Positions 1 to 6,756 of a stretch of 38,203 bases of DNA are shown here, piece after piece. The position numbers were made by a program, and so were the translations under genes. Numbering within the stretch: the first letter of the stretch is position 1; each line of letters opens with the position of its first letter. The notes beneath the pieces were generated by a model. That model made no database searches. It worked only from the letters and a program-made list of their open reading frames with translations, and was not told where the DNA came from. The DNA is from Lysobacter sp. (GTDB taxonomy: Bacteria; Pseudomonadota; Gammaproteobacteria; Xanthomonadales; Xanthomonadaceae): positions 1 through 38,203 of the forward strand of contig SCUY01000217.1 of NCBI GenBank assembly GCA_004322525.1, given 5' to 3'.

Positions 1-220
1 GCGCCAGCCGGTGCTTGAGGCTGCCCGACGGATGCGAGGACTCGTCCTTGAAGTAGAAATCGATGCCCAGATACGTGGGCATGCTGACATGCAGAAGGTG
101 CGTGTCGGCGGAGCGGGCGGCTTCGCGCTGCAGCACCCGGACGGCGTTGCGGACCCAGGATCGCGAACTCTCCGCGCGGCGGGCCTGCGCATCGGGCGAA
201 ACAGTGAAGTTGGCGCCCAT
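1..220 (-). CDS. PLP-dependent cysteine synthase/desulfhydrase-like protein, 3' end cut by window edge
   Basis: The minus strand reads open from an ATG at 220 to the window edge, giving 73 residues of the N-terminus. The stretch YFKDESSHPSGSLKHRLA (about residues 54-71) matches the pyridoxal-phosphate-binding region of cysteine synthase/cystathionine beta-synthase fold enzymes, with the PLP lysine in SGSLKHR. The KDES-HP-GSLKHRLA form is typical of the Cds1-like cysteine desulfhydrase branch. That specific assignment rests on memory of the family, because the catalytic C-terminal part is missing. The start is supported by GAGGA seven bases upstream. It follows norB on the same strand after a 72-base gap containing a hairpin, so it is probably a separate transcript or a weakly coupled one. 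Confidence 0.75.
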   Translation of the reverse strand, partial: MGANFTVSPDAQARRAESSRSWVRNAVRVLQREAARSADTHLLHVSMPTYLGIDFYFKDESSHPSGSLKHRLA

Positions 221-249
221 GTCGGTGTCCTCGTGCTTCAAACACGACA

Positions 250-268
250 GCCCGGCATGGCGCCGGGC
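250..268 (-). terminator. Hairpin downstream of norB, possible terminator
   Basis: GCCCGGC and GCCGGGC form a perfect 7-bp stem around a 5-base loop, 25 bases past the norB stop. On the minus strand the stem is followed by a T-enriched but interrupted tail (TGTCGTGTTTG), so intrinsic termination would be weak. Confidence 0.4.
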
Positions 269-292
269 CGTCGCTGTCCACTGCTGCCATGC

Positions 293-2605
293 TCAGGACC
301 GCGCGGTCACCGCGTCGATCGCAGCGCCCTCACGCCGCGGTGCGACCCAGAGCCTCAGTACGAACCATGCGAGCGACAGCGCACCGATGCTGAACACCGT
401 ATCGCCCGGCAAGCGCATCCACACCAGCATGTCGATGATCGGACGGTTCATGAACTCCGCCGACCGCGCATAGGCATAGCCGTGCTGCAGGTTCGCCAGC
501 AGCTGCATCAGCCCGATCGGAAGCAGCGTGAACACCGCCATCATCCCGAGGCCGATGTTCATCGACCAGAACGCGACCTTCAGCGGGGCCGTGTTCCAGT
601 CCATCTGTCCACGCAGGCCGCGCAGGCAGAACAGCATCAGGCCCAGGCCGAGCATGCCGTACACGCCGAACAGCGCGGTGTGGCCATGCAGTGCCGTGAG
701 GTTCAGGCCCTGCATGTAGTACAGCGACAGCGGCGGGTTGATGAGGAAGCCGAACAGGCCCGCACCGACGAGGTTCCAGAAGCTCACCGCGACGAAGAAC
801 AGGATCATCCACTTGTAGCGGGCCATCCACGGCGTCGCCTTGCCCATGCGGTACGTGTGGAAGGCCTCGAAGCCGATGAACGCGAGCGGCACCACTTCCA
901 GCGCCGAGAAGCTCGCGCCGAGCGCGACCACCGCCGTCGGCGTGCCGACGAAGTACAGGTGGTGCAGGGTGCCGAGCACGCCGCCGGTCATGAACACCAC
1001 CGTCGAGAACAGCACGGCGGTCGAGGCGGTCTTCGCACGTACCAGCCCAAGCTTGACGAAGATCAGGCTCATCACCGCGGCCGCGAACACTTCGAAGAAG
1101 CCCTCGACCCACAGGTGCACCAGCCACCAGCGCCAGTACTCGACCTCGGCGATGTGCGTGCGCTCGCCCCACATCAGCGCCGAACCGAAGAACAGGCCGA
1201 TGCAGACGGTCGACAGGAACATGAGGCCGACGATCGGCTTGGTCTCGTCCTTGGTGGAGCGCAGCACCGGCCACAGCGCGCGGCCGACCAGCGTGAGCCA
1301 CAGCATCAGGCCGATGAACAGGAACACCTGCCAGAAGCGACCCATGTCGGCGTATTCCCAACCCTGGTGGCCGAACCAGAAGTTGTATTTCAGGCCGAGC
1401 TTCTGCATCACCGCCATCCACTGGCCGCCAAACGAGCCCACCACGATGACCAGCAGGCAGACCCACAGGAAGTTCACGCCGAGCCGCTGGAACCTCGGCT
1501 CGTGCCCGCTCAGCGCGGGTGCGATGTAGAGCCCGGTGCCGAGCCAGGCCACTGCGATCCACAGCACCGCGAGTTGCGTGTGCCAGGTGCGGGTGATCGA
1601 GTAGGGCAGAACGCTCGACAGATCAAAGCCATAAGCCTGCTGGCCCTCGACCTGGAAGTGTGCCGTCATCGCGCCCAGCAGGATCTGCGTGAGGAACAGC
1701 GCGAGCACGACCCAGAAATACTTCGCGGTCGCGCGCATCGATGGGGTGATGCGCAGCATGGCGAGCGGATCACTGGCCGGCAGCGTGAGCGGATGGTCTT
1801 CCTTGACGCGTGCATGCCACCAGCCCAGCAACGCGACGCCGGCGATCAGGAACAGCACGCTGAACAGCGACCAGCCCCACAGCGCGGGCGCCGGGCGGTT
1901 GCCCACCAGCGGTTCGTGCGGCCAGTTGTTGGTATAGGTCACCACCTGGTCGACCGGGCCGCCCTTGACCAGCGGCGCATCGGCGGGGACCGCACGTTGC
2001 GTGGTCGCCGCCCAGGCCGTCCACCAGAAGAATGCGGTCAGCTCCCGACGGTTGCCCGCGTCGGCCACCGTGCCTTCCTTCATCGCATACGCCTCGCGCA
2101 ACGCATGGGTCACGGGATCGCTGCTGAACAGGCTCTCGTAATGCTTCGCGACATCGACAACCGCCGCCGCACGCTCACGGGTGATCGTGATCGTGCCGGT
2201 CTTCGCGTCGTAGGTATTGCGACGCATCATCGGCTCGAGCCGCGCCTGCAGTGCCGCTTGGCGTTCGGCGGGCAACCCCGCGTACGTGGCGACGCCTTCG
2301 GCGCGCGCCCACTGGTCGAGCACGTCGACCGCCTCGCGATGCAGCCAGTCGGCGGACCAGTCGGGCGCGACGTAGGCGCCGTGGCCCCAGATCGAGCCGA
2401 GCTGCATACCGCCCATCGACTGCCAGACGACGCGGCCGTTCTCGATATCGGCCTTCGTGTAGACCATCTCGCCGCTTTCGGTCACCACGCGCTCGGGGAT
2501 CGGCGGCGCGGCGCGGAAGATTTCTCCGCCCGCCCACAGAAGCACCGAGAACGACGCGACCAGCAACGCGGCAAGCCCCCACCACAACCTGCGTGTACTG
2601 CTCAT
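293..2605 (-). CDS. norB: Quinol-dependent nitric oxide reductase (qNOR)
   Basis: This 770-residue membrane protein reduces NO to N2O at the cytoplasmic membrane using quinol electrons. A TM helix (about 7-27) is followed by a roughly 200-residue periplasmic domain (SMGGMQLGSIWGHGAY near 63-78) without a CXXCH, the arrangement of single-subunit qNOR rather than cytochrome c-linked cNOR. The catalytic part has many helices. Haem/FeB ligands are visible as WHTQLAVLW, EGFFEVFAAA, the HH pair in GTLHHLYFVG (near 545) and HGHTALFG (near 635). The ATG at 2605 is chosen over an in-frame codon at 2668 because GGAG lies seven bases upstream and the TM helix begins just after it. An FNR-type box lies about 61 bp upstream. 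No nitrite, nitrate or N2O reductase is visible here, so it may serve NO detoxification or partial denitrification. Confidence 0.95.
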   Translation of the reverse strand: MSSTRRLWWGLAALLVASFSVLLWAGGEIFRAAPPIPERVVTESGEMVYTKADIENGRVVWQSMGGMQLGSIWGHGAYVAPDWSADWLHREAVDVLDQWARAEGVATYAGLPAERQAALQARLEPMMRRNTYDAKTGTITITRERAAAVVDVAKHYESLFSSDPVTHALREAYAMKEGTVADAGNRRELTAFFWWTAWAATTQRAVPADAPLVKGGPVDQVVTYTNNWPHEPLVGNRPAPALWGWSLFSVLFLIAGVALLGWWHARVKEDHPLTLPASDPLAMLRITPSMRATAKYFWVVLALFLTQILLGAMTAHFQVEGQQAYGFDLSSVLPYSITRTWHTQLAVLWIAVAWLGTGLYIAPALSGHEPRFQRLGVNFLWVCLLVIVVGSFGGQWMAVMQKLGLKYNFWFGHQGWEYADMGRFWQVFLFIGLMLWLTLVGRALWPVLRSTKDETKPIVGLMFLSTVCIGLFFGSALMWGERTHIAEVEYWRWWLVHLWVEGFFEVFAAAVMSLIFVKLGLVRAKTASTAVLFSTVVFMTGGVLGTLHHLYFVGTPTAVVALGASFSALEVVPLAFIGFEAFHTYRMGKATPWMARYKWMILFFVAVSFWNLVGAGLFGFLINPPLSLYYMQGLNLTALHGHTALFGVYGMLGLGLMLFCLRGLRGQMDWNTAPLKVAFWSMNIGLGMMAVFTLLPIGLMQLLANLQHGYAYARSAEFMNRPIIDMLVWMRLPGDTVFSIGALSLAWFVLRLWVAPRREGAAIDAVTARS

Positions 2606-2659
2606 GGCATGACTCCGTGAAGTTCCGGGCCATGCTCGTCGAGCGGGGCGATGCCTACC

Positions 2660-2673
2660 TTGATTCAAGTCAA
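2660..2673. promoter_or_regulatory. FNR/Anr-type box upstream of norB
   Basis: TTGATTCAAGTCAA fits TTGAT-N4-ATCAA with one mismatch in the right arm. Its centre (2666.5) is 61.5 bp from the norB ATG. A class II FNR promoter would then start near 2625, leaving a leader of about 20 bases that contains the norB ribosome binding site. The matching -10 (GAGCAT, minus strand, 2632-2637) is weak. Because NO-responsive Dnr/NnrR-type proteins use near-identical boxes, the regulator cannot be fixed from the site. Confidence 0.72.
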
Positions 2674-2710
2674 TTGCGCCGCGATATCGCGCGTGATTCG
2701 ATGACCGGCC

Positions 2711-3478
2711 TTACTCGCGCAGCACCGGCGCCGCCAAGGCTTCAAGCGCGGCCGGGTTGAGCAATTCGAGCTCGCGCCGATCGACGGCGACCAGCCCGTC
2801 CTGCTGGAGGCGCTTGAGCACGCGGCTCACGGTTTCCGGGGCCAGCCGCAGGTAGTTCGCGATGTCGGTGCGCGCCATCGTGAGCTGGAAGCGGTGCGGC
2901 GAGAAGCCGCGCGCGGCGAGGCGACGCGAGAACCCGACGAGGAACGCGGCGGTGCGCTGGTCGGCGGTGAAATCACCGGCCAGCAGGGCGGCGCGGCCGA
3001 TGTCGCGGCTCATCAGCCGGAACAGCTGCCGCTGCAGGCCCGGCACGCGCGTGGCGAGCAGTTCGATCTGCGGGAAAGAGAAGCGGCAGAGCATCACCGT
3101 GTCGAGCGCGACCGCGTTGCACGGGTAGTGGTCTCCGTCGATCGCGTTGAGGCCGATCACTTCGCCGGGCAGGTGGAAGCCCAGCACGTGCTCCCGGCCG
3201 TCGCGGTCGATCACATAGGTCTTCACGGTTCCTGCGCGCACCGAGGCGATCGCCTCAAAGCGGTCGCCCTCGCGGAAAACGTGCTCACCCGCGGCGAGCG
3301 GGCCGACGTGCTCGACCAGCACATGCAGGTCCTGCAGCGAGCTCTTGTCCATGCCATGCGACAGGCAGGCATCGGAGAACGCGCAGGTGGAGCAGAAGTG
3401 CAGCGCGTCGCCGTCGTCCGAAAGCGTGCGCGCGTCCTGCCGCGGAAATGTGGTCGGGATCAAGGCCTGCACCGCCAT
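2711..3478 (-). CDS. CRP/FNR-family regulator with Fe-S cysteines (hemN-linked paralogue)
   Basis: A 255-residue FNR-type transcription factor. Cys29, Cys32 and Cys38 (CX2CX5C) plus Cys131 (in MLCRFSF) match the four ligands of the oxygen-sensing [4Fe-4S] cluster of FNR. A cyclic-nucleotide-type beta-roll follows (about 55-140). The C-terminal helix-turn-helix contains APETVSRVLKRL, keeping the Glu/Ser/Arg that read TTGAT half-sites in FNR. The ATG at 3478 lies 4 bases past the hemN stop, so the gene is probably translated by coupling from the hemN transcript. There is no clear Shine-Dalgarno, and longer in-frame extensions would run into hemN. It shares about the same architecture as the product at 5116-5871, so two Fe-S FNR paralogues sit within 2.5 kb. 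Which of the four boxes it uses is unknown. Confidence 0.9.
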   Translation of the reverse strand: MAVQALIPTTFPRQDARTLSDDGDALHFCSTCAFSDACLSHGMDKSSLQDLHVLVEHVGPLAAGEHVFREGDRFEAIASVRAGTVKTYVIDRDGREHVLGFHLPGEVIGLNAIDGDHYPCNAVALDTVMLCRFSFPQIELLATRVPGLQRQLFRLMSRDIGRAALLAGDFTADQRTAAFLVGFSRRLAARGFSPHRFQLTMARTDIANYLRLAPETVSRVLKRLQQDGLVAVDRRELELLNPAALEALAAPVLRE

Positions 3479-3482
3479 CGCG

Positions 3483-4883
3483 TCAGATCGCACGCGAGAA
3501 ACGCGGGCGGGCGATATCCGCAGGACGATCGAGGTAGGCGTCGAAGCACATGGCGATATTACGCAGCAGCAGCCGGCCCTGCGAGGTGGCGAAGATGCGG
3601 CCGTTCTCGCGACGCACCAGGCCGTCCGCTTCCAGCGGTTCGAGCGCATGCAGCGAGCCGTCGAAGTAGCGATCGAAGACGATGCCGTAGCGACGCTCGA
3701 GCGCGGCCACTGGGATCTCGCCCTGGCACATCAGTGCCTGGATGAGGTCGGCACGCAGCTCGTCGTCCTCGCTCATGTGCAGGCCGCGGAATACCGGCAG
3801 ACGGCCTTCGTCGAGCGCGTGCTCCCAGCTCGGCAGGTCGCGCGGGTTCTGGCTGAAGGTACTGCCGATGTGGCTTATGGCGCTCACGCCGAGGCCGATC
3901 AGGTCGCTGTCGGCATGCGTGGTGTAGCCCATGAAGTTGCGGTGCAGGCCGCCGCGCGCCTGCGCGGTAGCGAGCTCGTCGTCGGGCAGCGCGAAATGGT
4001 CCATGCCGATATAGACGTAGCCGGCGGCCGTGAGCCGCGAGATCGCCATGTGCATCAGCGAGAGCTTGACGTCGGGCGTGGGCAGGTCGTCGGCATTGAT
4101 CTGCTTCTGCGCACGGAACATTTCGGGCAGGTGCGCGTAGCTGTAGACCGCCAGGCGGTCCGGACGGATCGTGAGCACCTGGTCGATGGTGCGCGAGAAG
4201 CCTTCGGGCGTCTGCTTGGGCAGGCCGTAGATCAGATCGATGTTGACCGAGCGGAATCCGGCGTCGCGACAGGCGTCGACCACTGCGCGCGTGTCCTCCA
4301 CGCTCTGGATGCGGTTCACCGCGGCCTGCACGTCGGCATCGAAGTCCTGCACGCCGAGGCTCGCGCGGTTGAAGCCGATGCGCGCGAGCTGCGCGATCTC
4401 GCCGGGGGCGACGAAGCGCGGGTCGAGCTCGATCGAGATGTCGCTCTCGCGATGGCGGGCGAAGTGGAAATGCCGGCGCAGCGATTCGACCACCTCGCCG
4501 AGCTGCTGCGGCGACAGGAAGTTCGGCGTGCCGCCGCCGAAGTGCAGTTGGATCGCCTCGCGGTCGCGGTCGAACAGCTCGGCCATCAGCGCGATCTCGC
4601 GATACAGCCGCGCGAGGTAGAGCTCGCCGCGCGCCTTGTCGCGGGTGATGATGCGATTGCAGCCGCAGTAGAAGCACGGGCTCGTGCAGAACGGCACGTG
4701 CAAGTAGATCGACAGCCGGCGCGGGATCGGGTCGCCGTTGCTGGCGGCCGCGGCCGCACGCAGCTCGGCTTCGCCGAACGAGTCGCGGAACTGCGGCGCG
4801 GTCGGGTAGGAGGTGTAGCGCGGGCCCGGGCGGTTGTAGCGCTCGAGCAGACCGCGGTCGATGATGGCGTCAGAGATCGGCAT
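3483..4883 (-). CDS. hemN: Oxygen-independent coproporphyrinogen III oxidase
   Basis: A radical-SAM enzyme (466 residues, normal for HemN) that decarboxylates coproporphyrinogen III to protoporphyrinogen IX without oxygen, supplying haem for NorB and the cbb3 oxidase under hypoxia. Cys66, Cys70 and Cys73 form the CX3CX2C cluster motif, with the extra Cys75 typical of HemN. HFGGGTPNF at about 114-122 is the SAM-binding GGG motif, and the HemN C-terminal domain is complete. An FNR-type box is centred 42 bp upstream of the ATG, and the regulator at 2711-3478 follows 4 bases after the stop. No good ribosome binding site precedes the ATG, and the promoter geometry suggests a very short or absent leader. 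Confidence 0.97.
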   Translation of the reverse strand: MPISDAIIDRGLLERYNRPGPRYTSYPTAPQFRDSFGEAELRAAAAASNGDPIPRRLSIYLHVPFCTSPCFYCGCNRIITRDKARGELYLARLYREIALMAELFDRDREAIQLHFGGGTPNFLSPQQLGEVVESLRRHFHFARHRESDISIELDPRFVAPGEIAQLARIGFNRASLGVQDFDADVQAAVNRIQSVEDTRAVVDACRDAGFRSVNIDLIYGLPKQTPEGFSRTIDQVLTIRPDRLAVYSYAHLPEMFRAQKQINADDLPTPDVKLSLMHMAISRLTAAGYVYIGMDHFALPDDELATAQARGGLHRNFMGYTTHADSDLIGLGVSAISHIGSTFSQNPRDLPSWEHALDEGRLPVFRGLHMSEDDELRADLIQALMCQGEIPVAALERRYGIVFDRYFDGSLHALEPLEADGLVRRENGRIFATSQGRLLLRNIAMCFDAYLDRPADIARPRFSRAI

Positions 4884-4891
4884 GGGCAGCA

Positions 4892-4932
4892 GACTAGCCA
4901 GCGCATCGGGGTGTCGACTTGACCCGGATCAA
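4892..4932 (-). promoter_or_regulatory. FNR-type box and -10-like element in the hemN/fnr divergent promoter
   Basis: The box TTGACCCGGATCAA spans 4919-4932, with one mismatch to TTGAT-N4-ATCAA. On the minus strand TAGTCT (4892-4897) sits where the -10 of a class II FNR promoter should be. The predicted start is 4884-4885, almost on the hemN ATG at 4883. The same symmetric box could act on the divergent fnr gene (ATG 5116), giving a leader of about 150 bases, or repress it by autoregulation. Confidence 0.72.
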
Positions 4933-5115
4933 TTGGGCTGCAACGCGAGCCGAACGGTGGAGCGAAGCAAGCGGCATCGCTGCCGTTCCCGCCGGGCCAC
5001 GCGACCGTTACCTGCATGGGAGGGGCTGGCCGGCGCCGGTGCCCCTACCGCGGTCACCCGCCATTTGAGCCTGCTGCGTTAGGCTGGCCACCTGGTACTG
5101 CTGGCCGTCCCGCCC

Positions 5116-5871
5116 ATGACTCCGACGATCGACCTCATCACCCTGCGGAAAGGCTGCGCCAGCTGCTCCCTGCAGCAGCTCTGCCTGCCCGCGGGCATCA
5201 CGCTCGCGGAACTGCAGGAGCTCGAGGACATCGTGAAGCGGAAGCGGCCGGTCGAAGCGGGCGAGCGCCTGTTCCGGCAGGGCGATCCCATGGGCTCCGT
5301 GTACGTCGCACGCGACGGCACGTTCAAGACGGTTCTGGTCAACGAGGACGGCGAGGAACAGGTGATCGGTTTCCACTTGCCCGGCGAGTTGATCGGGCTC
5401 GACGCCCTCGGCACCGGCACGCATCGCGTCGAGGCCGTTGCGCTCACGCGCGCGAACGTCTGCGAAGTGCCTTTCGACGAGCTGGCAGCGGTGGCGTCGC
5501 ATGTGCAGGGATTGCAGCGACAGCTGATGCGCGTCATTGGCCAGAGCGTCGGCCGCGACCAGGACCATCGCGAAATGCTGGTGCGCCGGCAGGCCAACGA
5601 GCGCATCGCCCTGTTCCTGCACGGGCTGCGCGAACGGCTGCGCACCATCGGCGAACCCGGCGACCAGATGCGGCTCTCGATGAGTCGCGAGGACATCGCG
5701 CGTTTTCTCGGGCTTGCGCTCGAGACCGTCAGCCGCGGGTTTACCCGGTTGCAGGACGACGGCGTGATCTCGGTGCGCGGGCGCAAGGTGGAGATCCTCG
5801 ACGTCGCCGAGCTCGATCGCCTCGCGCACGGCCATGACGCACCCGGCGAACGCAGCCGCGCACGCGCCTAG
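5116..5871 (+). CDS. fnr: FNR-type oxygen-sensing regulator
   Basis: A 251-residue protein closest in its N-terminus to classical FNR. Cys14, Cys17 and Cys23 (CASCSLQQLC) and Cys116 (in ANVCEVPF) match the [4Fe-4S] ligands, and CSLQQLCLPAG resembles the E. coli segment. The beta-roll covers about 45-125. A dimer helix follows, then a helix-turn-helix with SREDIARFLGLALETVSRGF, which retains Glu, Ser and Arg for TTGAT recognition. It is divergent from hemN and shares an intergenic region with one FNR-type box. It ends convergently with the TauE/SafE-type gene, overlapping it by 4 bases. I infer that it is a regulator of the cco, hemN and nor promoters here; the division of labour with the paralogue at 2711-3478 is open. 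Confidence 0.93.
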   Translation: MTPTIDLITLRKGCASCSLQQLCLPAGITLAELQELEDIVKRKRPVEAGERLFRQGDPMGSVYVARDGTFKTVLVNEDGEEQVIGFHLPGELIGLDALGTGTHRVEAVALTRANVCEVPFDELAAVASHVQGLQRQLMRVIGQSVGRDQDHREMLVRRQANERIALFLHGLRERLRTIGEPGDQMRLSMSREDIARFLGLALETVSRGFTRLQDDGVISVRGRKVEILDVAELDRLAHGHDAPGERSRARA

Positions 5872-6587
5872 GCGGGAAGGCAACCCAGCATCGACAGCGG
5901 GCCATGCAACGCAGGCACGGCCATCAGCCACGGCGCCATCATGGTGACCGCGCCCATCATGGCGACCAGCGCCCCGGCGACGGTGCGCAGCCCGCCCTGC
6001 AACAGCCTGCGCCCGACATGCATGCCCGACCACGTCAGCGGCAGCATCACCGGCAGCGTGCCGAGCCCGAAGGCAGCCATCGTCAGTGCGCCGTTCGCCG
6101 CACTCGCCTGCAGCCATGCGGCAGTGAGCAGCGTGGTGCTCAGCCCGCAGGGCATCCAGCCCCATAGCGCACCGAGCGCGAGCCGTTTCGACGACGTGTT
6201 CGCCGGCAGCAGCCCGCGCTGAAGCGGCTTCAGGACACGCCATAGTCCGCCAGAAAAGCTCGGATACGGTGACGCCGCACGGTTCGCCATCATCAGCCGC
6301 AGCCCGATCACCAGCATCACCAGCCCGATCGCCATGCGCAGCCCTGTACGCAGCCACGGCAGTGCCGCGACGCCGACGATCGCATGGCCGACGCCGCCGG
6401 CGACCGCACCGGCGATCGCATAGCCGAGCACGCGCCCCAGGTTCGGCTCCACCACGTAACGCCAGCCCGCACGCGGCGCCATCGCCGGAAAGCCCGTCGC
6501 GATGCCACCGCACATCACCGCGCAGTGTCCGCTGCCGACGAGCCCCGTCAGTAGGGCCGACAACAGCGTGAGCCAAGCGATGGGCAT
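5868..6587 (-). CDS. TauE/SafE-type (cbb3-cluster) membrane permease
   Basis: A 239-residue polytopic membrane protein of the TauE/SafE-like group found beside ccoGHIS. Diagnostic segments are LTGLVGSGHCAVMCGGIATG near the N-terminus and LGALWGWMPCGLSTT mid-protein, each with a Cys inside a Gly-rich membrane turn. About six hydrophobic helices are visible. The ATG at 6587 follows the ccoS stop after one base, so it is the last gene of the cco operon. The family is labelled sulfite exporter, but its place behind the Cu ATPase and the Cys-containing membrane motifs suggest a role in copper or haem handling for oxidase assembly. That role is inference. Confidence 0.85.
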   Translation of the reverse strand: MPIAWLTLLSALLTGLVGSGHCAVMCGGIATGFPAMAPRAGWRYVVEPNLGRVLGYAIAGAVAGGVGHAIVGVAALPWLRTGLRMAIGLVMLVIGLRLMMANRAASPYPSFSGGLWRVLKPLQRGLLPANTSSKRLALGALWGWMPCGLSTTLLTAAWLQASAANGALTMAAFGLGTLPVMLPLTWSGMHVGRRLLQGGLRTVAGALVAMMGAVTMMAPWLMAVPALHGPLSMLGCLPA

Positions 6588-6588
6588 G

Positions 6589-6756
6589 TCAGCCGGCGCC
6601 CGGACCGTCGTGGCGCGGCGGGTCGTCGCGCAGGATGTCGATCGCCGGCGTGTCGAGATCTTCGAACTGGCCGCGGTTAACCGCCCACCAGAACGCATAT
6701 ACCGCCACGCCCAGAAGCATCAGGCTCAGCGGGATAAGCAACAGCAGGATGTTCAT
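6589..6756 (-). CDS. ccoS: Cytochrome oxidase maturation protein CcoS
   Basis: A 55-residue protein with one N-terminal TM helix (about 3-25) and the family motif FWWAVNRGQFEDLDTPA (about 22-38). CcoS is needed for cofactor insertion into cbb3 oxidase. Its ATG overlaps the ccoI stop by ATGA, and its stop is one base from the next start, so it is translationally coupled on both sides. Confidence 0.95.
   Translation of the reverse strand: MNILLLLIPLSLMLLGVAVYAFWWAVNRGQFEDLDTPAIDILRDDPPRHDGPGAG

Noticed and set aside
11-2620. An 869-codon open frame on the plus strand across norB
   Set aside because: It is a mirror of norB in high-GC DNA: rich in Arg, His, Gln and Ala, with no recognisable domain. 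The opposite strand carries all conserved qNOR ligands.
3345-4922. A 525-codon plus-strand frame across hemN
   Set aside because: Antisense shadow of hemN, with Val/Glu/Arg-rich sequence and no motifs.
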